Shown piece by piece: positions 24,884-32,888 of a stretch of DNA of 64,000 nucleotides. The stretch spans positions 186,001-250,000 of the forward strand of contig NZ_JBANDC010000002.1 of NCBI RefSeq assembly GCF_038896935.1, read 5' to 3'. A model generated the notes under the pieces. That model was given only the letters and a program-made list of their open reading frames with translations, was not told the origin of the DNA and made no database searches. Both the position numbers and the translations under genes were made by a program. Position 1 is the stretch's first letter. Each line of letters starts with the position of its first letter. The stretch comes from Collimonas rhizosphaerae (GTDB lineage Bacteria; Pseudomonadota; Gammaproteobacteria; Burkholderiales; Burkholderiaceae_D).

Positions 24884-27040
24884 ATGAAAAACATTGAAAT
24901 TCTCCGCATCATGTCGCTACGCGGACCAAACATCTGGACGTACCGGTCAACCCTTGAGGCGTGGATCGATATTGGCGAACTGGAAGATTTCCCGTCGAAT
25001 ACATTGCCCGGCTTCAACCAGCGCCTGACCAGCTGGCTGCCTACCCTGATCGAGCACCGCTGCAGCTATGGCGAACGCGGCGGTTTTGTCCAACGCCTGC
25101 AAGACGGCACCTGGCCCGGCCACATCCTCGAACACGTCACCCTGGAACTGCAAAACCTGGCCGGCATGCCCGGCGGTTTCGGCAAGGCGCGCAGCACTTC
25201 AGTGCGCGGCGTCTACAAGGTTGCGGTGCGCGCGCGCCACGAGCAGGTTACCCGCGCCGCCCTGCATGCCGCACGCGACCTGGTCATGGCGGCGATCGAA
25301 GACAAGCCGTTCGACGTCCCTGCCACTATCGTCGAACTGCGCAGCATGGTGGATTCGCGCTGCCTGGGGCCGAGCACGGCCTGTATCGTGGAAGCCGCGG
25401 AAGAACGGCGCATCCCCTCGTTCCGCCTCACCGAAGGCAACCTGGTGCAGCTCGGCCACGGTATCCGCCAGCGCCGCATCTGGACCGCGGAAACCGACCA
25501 GACCAGCGCCATCGCCGAAAGCATCTCCAGCGACAAGGATCTGACCAAGAGCCTGCTGCAGGCTTGCGGCGTGCCGGTGCCGGAAGGACAACTGGTGGAA
25601 AGCGCCGCCGAAGCCTGGGAAGCCGCTGAAGATATCGGCTTGCCGGTGGTGGTCAAGCCTTCCGATGCGAACCATGGACGCGGCGTCTTCATCGACCTCA
25701 ATACCCAGGCAGAAATCGAAACCGCCTACGCCCTGGCGCTGGAAGAAGGCAGCAGCGTCATCGTCGAACGTTTCATCCGCGGCAACGAACACCGGCTGCT
25801 GATTGTCGGCGGCCGCCTGGCGGCTGCCGCGCGCGGCGAGCCGCTGTCGATCAGCGCCGATGGCAAATCGACCATCCGCCAGCTGATAGACAGCCAGATC
25901 AATTCCGACCCGCGCCGCGGCGAACTCGAAGAGTGCCCGCTGAGCCTGGTGCTGCTGGATGAAGAACCGGTGGTGCGGGTAGAGCTGGAACGGCAAGGCT
26001 TCAACGGCGAGTCGATCCCGCCTGCAGGCAAGCAAGTGCTGATCCAGCGTAACGGCAACGTTTCCATCGACGTCACCGACCTGGTCCATCCCAGCGTCGC
26101 CGCAGCGGCCTCGCTCGCCGCGCGCGTGGTGGGCCTGGATATCGCCGGCGTCGACCTGGTGGCCGAGGATATTTCCCGTCCGCTGGAAGAGCAGCGCGGG
26201 GCGATCGTCGAAGTCAACGCCGGCCCCGGCCTGCTGATGCATCTCAAGCCGGCCGAAGGCAGGCCGCGCCCGGTCGGCCGCGCCATCATCGAACACCTGT
26301 TCGCCGCTGCCGACAATGGCCGCATCCCCATCGTCGGCGTCACCGGCACCCACGGCAAGACCACCGTCTCGCGCCTGATCGCCTGGCAGCTGCATTTGAG
26401 CGGCAACCATGTCGGCCTGGCTTGCGGCGACGGCCTTTATTTTGCCCAGCGCCGGGTTGAAAAGGGCGACCGCGCCAATTGGGAGTCGGCGCAACGGGTG
26501 CTGATCAACCGCGCGGTCCAGGCGGCGGTATTCGAGAACAGCCACGACACCATCCTCTCGGAAGGCCTGGTCTATGACCGTTGCCAGGTCGGCGTCGTCA
26601 CCAATATCGATCCTGCCGACAGCTCGCCGCAGTACTACATCGGCGATGCCGAGGAAATGGTCAAGGTCACGCGCACCCAGGTCGACGTCGTGCTGCCTAG
26701 CGGCGTCGCCGTGTTGAATGCCGCCGATCCGCTGGTGGCGGGCATGGCGCCGCTGTGCGACGGCGAAGTGATCTTTTTTGGCCTCTCCCCTACCCTGCCG
26801 GTAATCGCCGAACAGCTGGAACAAGACCGCCGCGCCGTGTTCGTGCGCAACGACCAGATCATGCTGGCGATCGGCAAAAACGAAATGCTGCTGGCAGACA
26901 TCACCACCGTGCCGCTGATTGCCCGCAGCAAGGACAGTTTCCAGGTTGAAAACGTGTTGGCGGCGGTTGCCGCCGCCTGGGCGCTGGACATCTCTCACGA
27001 CCTGATGCGTGCAGGGATAGAAACGTTCGAAATGGCTTAA
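24884..27040 (+). CDS. cphA': Cyanophycin synthetase-like protein CphA' lacking the C-terminal Mur-ligase domain
   Basis: This 718-aa homologue of cyanophycin synthetase shares the N-terminal domain (LRGPNIWTYRSTLEAW), an ATP-grasp domain (about 215-480; VVVKPSDANHGRGVFI, IVEVNAGPGLLMHL) and the central Mur-ligase ATPase domain with an intact P-loop GTHGKTT near residues 488-494. It stops at DISHDLMRAGIETFEMA, where full-length CphA (next gene) continues for about 140 residues into the Mur-ligase C-terminal domain. Cyanophycin synthetase adds Asp and then Arg to the growing polymer; loss of that domain should impair the Mur-type step. Short CphA' partners are known beside cphA in betaproteobacteria. 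Its precise reaction is unsettled. Confidence 0.9.
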   Translation: MKNIEILRIMSLRGPNIWTYRSTLEAWIDIGELEDFPSNTLPGFNQRLTSWLPTLIEHRCSYGERGGFVQRLQDGTWPGHILEHVTLELQNLAGMPGGFGKARSTSVRGVYKVAVRARHEQVTRAALHAARDLVMAAIEDKPFDVPATIVELRSMVDSRCLGPSTACIVEAAEERRIPSFRLTEGNLVQLGHGIRQRRIWTAETDQTSAIAESISSDKDLTKSLLQACGVPVPEGQLVESAAEAWEAAEDIGLPVVVKPSDANHGRGVFIDLNTQAEIETAYALALEEGSSVIVERFIRGNEHRLLIVGGRLAAAARGEPLSISADGKSTIRQLIDSQINSDPRRGELEECPLSLVLLDEEPVVRVELERQGFNGESIPPAGKQVLIQRNGNVSIDVTDLVHPSVAAAASLAARVVGLDIAGVDLVAEDISRPLEEQRGAIVEVNAGPGLLMHLKPAEGRPRPVGRAIIEHLFAAADNGRIPIVGVTGTHGKTTVSRLIAWQLHLSGNHVGLACGDGLYFAQRRVEKGDRANWESAQRVLINRAVQAAVFENSHDTILSEGLVYDRCQVGVVTNIDPADSSPQYYIGDAEEMVKVTRTQVDVVLPSGVAVLNAADPLVAGMAPLCDGEVIFFGLSPTLPVIAEQLEQDRRAVFVRNDQIMLAIGKNEMLLADITTVPLIARSKDSFQVENVLAAVAAAWALDISHDLMRAGIETFEMA

Positions 27041-27048
27041 AAAATCTA

Positions 27049-27081
27049 AGCGGGATGGGCGGCTGCCCTCCTGCTTTTTTT
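27049..27081 (+). terminator. Terminator-like hairpin between cphA' and cphA
   Basis: Arms AGC..GG..GGGC (27049-27060) and GCCC.CC.GCT (27065-27075), with a GGCT loop and a couple of mismatches, are followed by seven T residues. It begins nine bases after the cphA' stop and ends 27 bases before the cphA start. It reads as an intrinsic terminator or attenuator on the plus strand. Confidence 0.75.
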
Positions 27082-27107
27082 ATCAGTAATAATAGGAAAA
27101 CCTGTTG

Positions 27108-29678
27108 ATGGACGTATCACGTATCCGAGTACTTCGCGGCCCCAATCTGTGGAGTCGACATACCGCTATCGAAGCCATTGTGTCTTGCACCGATGCCGAA
27201 CGCGCCATTGCAGGCATCGCCGGTTTCGAAGCCAGGTTGCGTGAACGCTTTCCAAAAATCGGCTTCCTGGAAGCCGGCAGCAAGAACGACGTGGTGTCGA
27301 TGGCGCACGCGCTCGAGATAGCGGCGCTCGGCCTGCAATCGGAAGCCGGCTGCCCGGTCACCTTCAGCCGCACCGTGCCGACCCTGGAAGGCGGCGTCTA
27401 CCAGGTCATCGTTGAATACACCGAGGAAGAAGTCGGCAGGATGGCGTTCCAGCTGGCGCAGAAACTGTGCCAGGCAGCGCTGGAAGACAAGCCCTTCGAT
27501 CTCGCCGGCGCACTGGCCAGCCTGCATGAACTGGATGAAGACATCCGTCTCGGACCCAGCACCGGCTCCATCGTGCAGGCGGCGGTCATGCGCGGGATTC
27601 CGTTCCGGCGCCTGACCAGCGGCAGCATGGTGCAGTTCGGCTGGGGCAGCCGCCAGCGCCGCATCCAGGCCGCGGAAACCAACCACACCAGCGCGATCGC
27701 GGAATCGATCGCCCAGGACAAGGACCTGACCAAGAAACTGCTGAACGCGGCCGGCGTCCCGGTGCCGATGGGCCGGGTGGTCTCCAGCGCGGAAGAAGCA
27801 TGGGCCGCGACCCAGGAGATCGCCGGGCCGGTGGTGCTCAAGCCGCGCGACGGCAACCAGGGCAAGGGCGTGGCGGTCAACATCACCGCCCGCGAGCAGG
27901 TCATGGCAGCGTTCGAAGTGGCCGCCAAGATCTGTTCGGAAGTGATCGTCGAGCGCTACCTGCCGGGGCATGACTTCCGCCTGCTGGTAGTCGGCAACCA
28001 GCTGATCGCCGCTGCCCGCCGCGATCCGCCGCAAGTCATCGGCGACGGCGTGCGCACCATCCGCCAGCTGGTGGACCAGGTCAACAGCGACCCGCTGCGC
28101 GGCGACGGCCATGCCACCACGCTGACCAAGATCCGCTTCGATGCGATTGCCCTGGCGACGCTGTCCAAGCAGAATTACGCCGCGGATTCGATCCCGCAGC
28201 AAGGCGTGCGCGTGGTGTTGCGCAACAACGCCAACCTGAGCACCGGCGGCACCGCCACCGATGTCACCGAAGATGTCCACCCTGAACTGGCGGCGCGCGC
28301 GGTAGCCGCGGCGCAAATGGTCGGGCTCGATATCTGCGGCGTCGACGTCGTCTGCAACAACGTCCACCAGCCGCTGGAAGAACAGGAAGGCGGCGTGGTC
28401 GAAGTCAATGCAGCACCTGGCTTGCGCATGCACATCAGCCCTTCTTACGGCAAGGGCCGCGCGGTCGGCGCCGCCATCATGTCGACCATGTTCGCCAGCG
28501 GCGACAACGGCCGCATCCCGCTGGTAGCGGTGGCCGGCACCAACGGCAAGACCACTACCGTGCGCCTGATCGCCCACCTGCTGGGCCGCAAGGGACTGCG
28601 CGTCGGCATGACCAATTCCGACGGTGTGTATATCGAAAAACAGCGCATCGATACCGGTGATTGCAGCGGCCCGCGCAGCGCGCGCAATGTCTTGATGCAT
28701 CCGGACGTCGATGCGGCCGTGTTTGAAACCGCGCGCGGCGGCATCTTGCGCGAGGGCCTCGGCTTCGACCGCTGCGACGTCGCCGTGGTCACCAATATCG
28801 GCATGGGCGACCACCTCGGCCTGAGCTATATCAGCACGGTGGAAGACTTGAGCGTGGTCAAACGCGTGATCGTCGAAAACGTCGCCCCGGGCGGCCATGC
28901 GGTCCTCAACGCGGCCGATCCGATGGTCGCCAGCATGGCCAAATCCTGCCCGGGCTCAGTGACCTTTTTCGCCCACGATTTCCATCACCCGCTGATGACC
29001 ACCCATCGCGCGCAAGGCCACCGGGTGGTGTACCAGGACGGCAACGCCATCGTCGCCGCCAAGGGCAAGCAGGAACATCGGATCCTGCTGCAGGACATCC
29101 CGCTGACACGCAACGGCGCCATCGGCTTCCAGGTCGAAAACGCCATGGCTTCGATCGCCGCGGCCTGGGCTTTGGACCTGGACTGGGACGTGATCCGCGC
29201 CGGCCTCGGCAGCTTCGTCAACGATGCCGCCACCGCGCCAGGCCGCTTCAATGTATTCGATTATCGCGGCGCGACCCTGATTGCCGACTACGGCCACAAT
29301 CCGGATGCGATCAAGGCGCTGGTAAAGGCTATCGACAGCATGCCCGCCAAACGCCGTTCGGTGGTCATCAGCGGCGCCGGCGACCGGCGCGATATCGACA
29401 TCCGTCACCAGACCGAAATCCTGGGCGATGCATTCGACCAGGTGATCCTGTACCAGGACCAGTGCCAGCGCGGCCGCGCCGACGGCGAAGTGCTGGGCTT
29501 GCTGCGCGAAGGTTTGCAGAATGCCCGCCGCACTACATCGACCGCGGAAATCAACGGCGAATTCGTCGCCATCGATACTGCGCTGTCGCACCTGGAGCCG
29601 GGAGACCTTTGCCTGATCCTGGTCGACCAGGTGGAAGAAGCGCTGGCGCATATCGCCAAGCGTATTGCTGAAGTTTGA
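27108..29678 (+). CDS. cphA: Cyanophycin synthetase
   Basis: CphA builds multi-L-arginyl-poly-L-aspartate, an insoluble cytoplasmic nitrogen and carbon reserve, using two ATP-dependent sites. The 856-aa product has all parts: N-terminal domain (MDVSRIRVLRGPNLWSRHT), ATP-grasp (VVLKPRDGNQGKGVAV, VVEVNAAPGLRMHI), Mur-ligase central domain with P-loop GTNGKTT near residues 477-483, and the C-terminal Mur domain (APGRFNVFDYRG, DYGHNPDAIKAL). ATG 27108 matches the family N terminus; AGGA is ten bases before it and seven before a TTG at 27105, so TTG initiation is possible. No cyanophycinase gene (cphB) is in the window. Confidence 0.96.
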   Translation: MDVSRIRVLRGPNLWSRHTAIEAIVSCTDAERAIAGIAGFEARLRERFPKIGFLEAGSKNDVVSMAHALEIAALGLQSEAGCPVTFSRTVPTLEGGVYQVIVEYTEEEVGRMAFQLAQKLCQAALEDKPFDLAGALASLHELDEDIRLGPSTGSIVQAAVMRGIPFRRLTSGSMVQFGWGSRQRRIQAAETNHTSAIAESIAQDKDLTKKLLNAAGVPVPMGRVVSSAEEAWAATQEIAGPVVLKPRDGNQGKGVAVNITAREQVMAAFEVAAKICSEVIVERYLPGHDFRLLVVGNQLIAAARRDPPQVIGDGVRTIRQLVDQVNSDPLRGDGHATTLTKIRFDAIALATLSKQNYAADSIPQQGVRVVLRNNANLSTGGTATDVTEDVHPELAARAVAAAQMVGLDICGVDVVCNNVHQPLEEQEGGVVEVNAAPGLRMHISPSYGKGRAVGAAIMSTMFASGDNGRIPLVAVAGTNGKTTTVRLIAHLLGRKGLRVGMTNSDGVYIEKQRIDTGDCSGPRSARNVLMHPDVDAAVFETARGGILREGLGFDRCDVAVVTNIGMGDHLGLSYISTVEDLSVVKRVIVENVAPGGHAVLNAADPMVASMAKSCPGSVTFFAHDFHHPLMTTHRAQGHRVVYQDGNAIVAAKGKQEHRILLQDIPLTRNGAIGFQVENAMASIAAAWALDLDWDVIRAGLGSFVNDAATAPGRFNVFDYRGATLIADYGHNPDAIKALVKAIDSMPAKRRSVVISGAGDRRDIDIRHQTEILGDAFDQVILYQDQCQRGRADGEVLGLLREGLQNARRTTSTAEINGEFVAIDTALSHLEPGDLCLILVDQVEEALAHIAKRIAEV

Positions 29679-29683
29679 TGTAG

Positions 29684-29729
29684 AGCCGCAGCCGCTATCG
29701 GATACCTCGGTATCCCGGCAGCGGCGGCT
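29684..29729. terminator. Long hairpin between convergent cphA and MFS genes
   Basis: Nested complementary arms (AGCCG/CGGCT outside, CCGCT/AGCGG, then GGATACC/GGTATCC around a TC centre) fill the 54-base spacer between two converging stop codons. This would form one long hairpin in either transcript and probably acts as a shared terminator. Confidence 0.65.
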
Positions 29730-29732
29730 GGC

Positions 29733-31121
29733 TTAAGCCGGCTTGTGTCCGGTCAAGGCCGCGCCGGCATTCAACGGCAGGCGCCGCGTCACCGGGATCG
29801 ACGCCAGCGAAAACAAGCCGATAACAATGAAGGCCGGCCAGAAGTCCCCCGCCACGATAGTCGAGTGTCCCTGCAGGCGGCTCGACAGATGCACCGCCAG
29901 GCCGCCGATGGTCACTCCCAAACCCAAGGAAATCTGCTGCACCACGCTGGCCAGGCTGGTAGCCCGGCTGACGTCGGCGCTGTCGAGGTCAGCGTAAGCC
30001 ATGGTATTGAGGCAGGTAAACTGCATGGAAGGGAAAAACCCGCCCAGCAGCACCACCGCCATCATCACCAGGTAGGGCGTGGTCGGCGTGAACAAGCCAT
30101 ACGAGGCCAGAGCCAATCCGGCCAGCAAAGCATTCCAGATCAGCACCGAACGGAAACCATAGCGGCGCAGAACCGAAGTGCCGATGGCTTTCATGAAGAT
30201 CGCGCCGAAGGCCGAGGCGCAAGTGATGGTGCCGGCATGGAAGGCATTCATGCCAAAACCGACCTGCAGTGCCAGCGGCAGCAGGAACGGCACCGCCCCC
30301 AAGCCGATGCGGAACAGCGAACCGCCGATGACGCTGGCGCGGAAAGTCGGGATCCGCAACAGGCGCAGGTCCAGCAGCGGGAACGGTTCGCGCCTTGCAT
30401 GCAGCAGATACACATACAAGGTCAGGCCGCCCAGCAAGCACATGGCGAACGCCCACCCCGGCGCCAGCAGCTCGCCGTCGATCAGCGACAAGCCCAGCAT
30501 CAGCAAGGTGCTGCCGATAGCCGACAAGAAGAAACCCTTCATGTCCAGCGGCTGCAACTCGTCGGAACGGTAGTTTTCTATGTAGCGGCTGGCCAGGTAC
30601 ATGCCGAGGATGCTGATAGGAACATTGATCAGGAAAATCCAGCGCCAGTGGAAATAAGTCGTGATGAAGCCGCCTAGCGGCGGCCCGATCACCGGTCCCA
30701 GCTGGGAGGGAATGGTCAGGTAGCTGATGGCTTTGACCAGCTCGGTGCGCGGCACCGAGCGGAAAATGACGATACGCCCTACCGGCACCATCATGGCGCC
30801 GCCTATGCCTTGCAAGAAGCGCGCCGCGACAAAGGCCGCCAGCGAGCTCGAGGCTGCGCACATCAGCGAGCCGGTCAGGAACACCAGGATGGCGGTACGG
30901 AACACGGTGCGCGCGCCGAAACGGTCAGCGACCCAGCCGCTGATCGGGATGAACACGCCGAGGCCGACCACATACGAGGTCAACGCCAGCTTAAGGGTAA
31001 GGGGATCTTGGCCGAGGTCGCGCGCCAGTACCGGCAGCGAGGTGGCAATCACCGTCGCGTCCATGTTTTCCATGAACAGCGCGCAGGCGACAATGAGCGG
31101 AATGAGAAGAGTACGTGGCAC
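29733..31121 (-). CDS. MFS transporter, DHA2 (EmrB/QacA-like) family
   Basis: A multi-helix major facilitator of about 462 aa, with MFS motif A-type GWVADRFGARTVFR after helix 2, the drug:H+ antiporter segment LQGIGGAMMVPVGRIVIF near helix 4, and a helix-5 region GPVIGPPLGGFITTYFHWRW typical of the 14-helix DHA2 group. The likely role is proton-driven efflux of an unknown compound. The frame opens at a TTG at 31145 that overlaps the T-run of a hairpin; GTG at 31121 is a more plausible start, though neither has a strong ribosome site. It ends the minus-strand run below kdpE, probably with its own promoter. Confidence 0.85.
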   Translation of the reverse strand: MPRTLLIPLIVACALFMENMDATVIATSLPVLARDLGQDPLTLKLALTSYVVGLGVFIPISGWVADRFGARTVFRTAILVFLTGSLMCAASSSLAAFVAARFLQGIGGAMMVPVGRIVIFRSVPRTELVKAISYLTIPSQLGPVIGPPLGGFITTYFHWRWIFLINVPISILGMYLASRYIENYRSDELQPLDMKGFFLSAIGSTLLMLGLSLIDGELLAPGWAFAMCLLGGLTLYVYLLHARREPFPLLDLRLLRIPTFRASVIGGSLFRIGLGAVPFLLPLALQVGFGMNAFHAGTITCASAFGAIFMKAIGTSVLRRYGFRSVLIWNALLAGLALASYGLFTPTTPYLVMMAVVLLGGFFPSMQFTCLNTMAYADLDSADVSRATSLASVVQQISLGLGVTIGGLAVHLSSRLQGHSTIVAGDFWPAFIVIGLFSLASIPVTRRLPLNAGAALTGHKPA

Positions 31122-31143
31122 TGCCGATAACCGTAGGGTAAAC

Positions 31144-31177
31144 AAAAAGACAGATGCACGCAGTGTTGCATCTGTCT
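31144..31177 (-). terminator. Perfect hairpin plus T-run upstream of the MFS gene
   Basis: A perfect 11-pair inverted repeat (arms 31148-31158 and 31167-31177, AGACAGATGCA / TGCATCTGTCT) with an eight-base loop is followed on the minus strand by five T residues. It looks like an intrinsic terminator after the SnoaL-like gene, but it lies only 20-30 bases before the MFS start, so it could also be an attenuator or operator for MFS expression. Confidence 0.65.
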
Positions 31178-31236
31178 GCCCGCTAGTTTACACCTATTCC
31201 TGGAACTTGGCAGGAGGTACGACGACTGCCCTGTTT

Positions 31237-31605
31237 TCAGGCCAGCTTGCGTTGTCCAGGATCGTAATAAAAACGTTCTTCGCTTATCTTGTCGCCGCGC
31301 CAAAGCTGATAGGCGATTTCGTCCAGCTGGAAACTGCGGCCGTCGTGGGCGACCATTTCGAACAGCCAGTTGATGGCGACCCGGTCGCCGTCAACCAGGA
31401 AGGACTTGGCGGCCACGGTGCGGATTTCCTTGAACGCCGCCAGCGCCTTTTCTTCTCCGGCCACCAGCGCCTGCAGCCCGGTGCGCGGCGGCTCCAGGTT
31501 TTCCTGCATGGATGCATCTTCCGTATAAAACTCCTGGATTGCCTCTACGTACTTCCCTTGCACAACCAGCGCGATAAAACTTTCAACGTGTTCTCGACTT
31601 GGCAT
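31237..31605 (-). CDS. SnoaL-like / NTF2-fold protein
   Basis: A 122-aa cytosolic protein starting MPSREHVESFIALVVQGKYV, with EFYTEDASMQENLEPPRTG, then AINWLFEMVAHDGRSFQLDE and a closing RGDKISEERFYYDPGQRK. This helix-then-curved-sheet pattern is that of the SnoaL-like nuclear transport factor 2 superfamily, whose members include cyclases, isomerases and many of unknown role. No catalytic assignment is possible. The frame continues upstream without a stop to 32025 but runs antisense-phase through the cupin gene, so the ATG at 31605 is taken. Confidence 0.75.
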   Translation of the reverse strand: MPSREHVESFIALVVQGKYVEAIQEFYTEDASMQENLEPPRTGLQALVAGEEKALAAFKEIRTVAAKSFLVDGDRVAINWLFEMVAHDGRSFQLDEIAYQLWRGDKISEERFYYDPGQRKLA

Positions 31606-31651
31606 GGATCGGTCCTGTATGCGTGGATAGGAATGAAGACTATACCCGCCT

Positions 31652-32164
31652 TCAGAACGGTCCGTTGGACGCCCGCAATTTGTCCGGCAAGCCGTCGTGC
31701 GGACCAAGCGGCTGTTTCGGCGCATCCAGCCAAAGCTGCTCGCCGATCTCGGCGTTGCGCTGCGCATGCAAGGCGTAATAAACCTGGTTGTCGGCGCGGA
31801 AGCGGTCGCCCACCACCAGCAGCCGCACATCGGTCTCGGTATTGTTGATGAAGGTATGGGCAAGGCCGGTGCCGGGCGCAAAGCCGACGCCGTCTCCCGG
31901 CGCCAGCCGGTGCAGGCGGCCGTCCAGCCAGACATCCGGCGTGCCTTCGATGACGTAGACGAATTCTTCCTCGGTCTTCTCCGCATGCGGCCAGGACGTG
32001 CGCCGTCCCGGCGGCAGCAGTTCATGATGGATGCCGAGCCGGTTCAGGCCGAAAACCCGGCCGAACGGCGAACCTATGGACATCAGCTCGGCGCTGCCGG
32101 GATAACTGGAATCGTCCGCGCCTTGAATCTCTTGCCAATGCTTGATGCAGTCTGGCCTGGTCAT
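31652..32164 (-). CDS. Cupin-domain protein
   Basis: A 170-aa single-cupin protein. Motif 1 is WPHAEKTEEEFVYVIEG (about 58-75) and motif 2 is GDGVGFAPGTGLAHTFIN (about 90-107), giving His, Glu and His as likely metal ligands; one usual histidine of motif 1 (HxH) is replaced by Ala-Glu. The rest, with an N-terminal DCIKHWQEIQG and C-terminal APKQPLGPHDGLPD, resembles uncharacterised cupins often annotated as sugar-isomerase or auxin-binding-like. It starts 23 bases after kdpE and is probably carried on its transcript; function is unknown. Confidence 0.75.
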   Translation of the reverse strand: MTRPDCIKHWQEIQGADDSSYPGSAELMSIGSPFGRVFGLNRLGIHHELLPPGRRTSWPHAEKTEEEFVYVIEGTPDVWLDGRLHRLAPGDGVGFAPGTGLAHTFINNTETDVRLLVVGDRFRADNQVYYALHAQRNAEIGEQLWLDAPKQPLGPHDGLPDKLRASNGPF

Positions 32165-32186
32165 GCTCTTCTCCTCTTGCTGGATT

Positions 32187-32888
32187 TTATTGGGACAGCA
32201 GGATCCGGTAGCCGACCGCGGTCTCGGTCAGCAAGTGCTTGGGCTGGGCCGGATCGTCTTCCAGCTTCTGCCGCAAGTGCCCCATGTAAATCCGTAAATA
32301 GTGGCCGCTCTCCGAATGCGACGGCCCCCACACTTCCTTGAGCAGCTGCGGATTGGTCACCACCCGCCCGGCATTGGCCACCAGCACCGACAGCAGCCGA
32401 TACTCGGTCGGCGTCAGGTGCACCTGCTGCTGCGCCTTGGTGACCAGCCGCGCCTGCAGGTCCAGCGTGACGTCGCCGAAGCGGATCAGGCCGTCATCGC
32501 CGGCCAGCGGCTGGTGCTGGCGGCGCAGCGTGGCGCGTACCCGCGCCAGCAGCTCGCCGACGCCGAAAGGTTTGCTCAGGTAATCGTCGGCGCCGGCGTC
32601 GAGCGCCTTGATCTTGTCGGTTTCATTGACGCGCGCCGACAGCACGATGATCGGCACCCGCGACCACTTCCTGACATCCAGGATGAAATCGACGCCGTCG
32701 CCATCCGGCAGGCCGAGATCGAGGATCACCAGGTTCGGCTTGCGGGTGCCGCAATCGATCAGGCCGCGCTGCATGGTGGCCGCTTCAAAAATCTGCCAGC
32801 CTTCATCTTCCAGGGCGGCGCGTACAAAACGGCGGATCTGCGGTTCGTCCTCGACCAGCAGCGCTATGGGTGTGGGTTGCATCGTCAT
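32187..32888 (-). CDS. kdpE: Response regulator KdpE
   Basis: KdpE is the OmpR/PhoB-type regulator that activates kdpFABC at low potassium or high osmolarity. The 233-aa protein has the receiver domain with VEDEPQIRRFV, phospho-acceptor Asp in LVILDLGLPDGDG (near residue 56), the switch Ser/Thr segment and Lys in DYLSKPFGVGELLARV, then a winged-helix domain with VHLTPTEYRLLSVLVANAG and LRIYMGHLRQKLE. Its ATG overlaps the kdpD stop (ATGA). A candidate binding array lies at 41593-41640. Confidence 0.96.
   Translation of the reverse strand: MTMQPTPIALLVEDEPQIRRFVRAALEDEGWQIFEAATMQRGLIDCGTRKPNLVILDLGLPDGDGVDFILDVRKWSRVPIIVLSARVNETDKIKALDAGADDYLSKPFGVGELLARVRATLRRQHQPLAGDDGLIRFGDVTLDLQARLVTKAQQQVHLTPTEYRLLSVLVANAGRVVTNPQLLKEVWGPSHSESGHYLRIYMGHLRQKLEDDPAQPKHLLTETAVGYRILLSQ

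Noticed and set aside
25199..28898. Two frames of almost 600 codons antisense to cphA' and cphA
   Set aside because: Same shadow pattern, and both synthetases have conserved motifs across these stretches.
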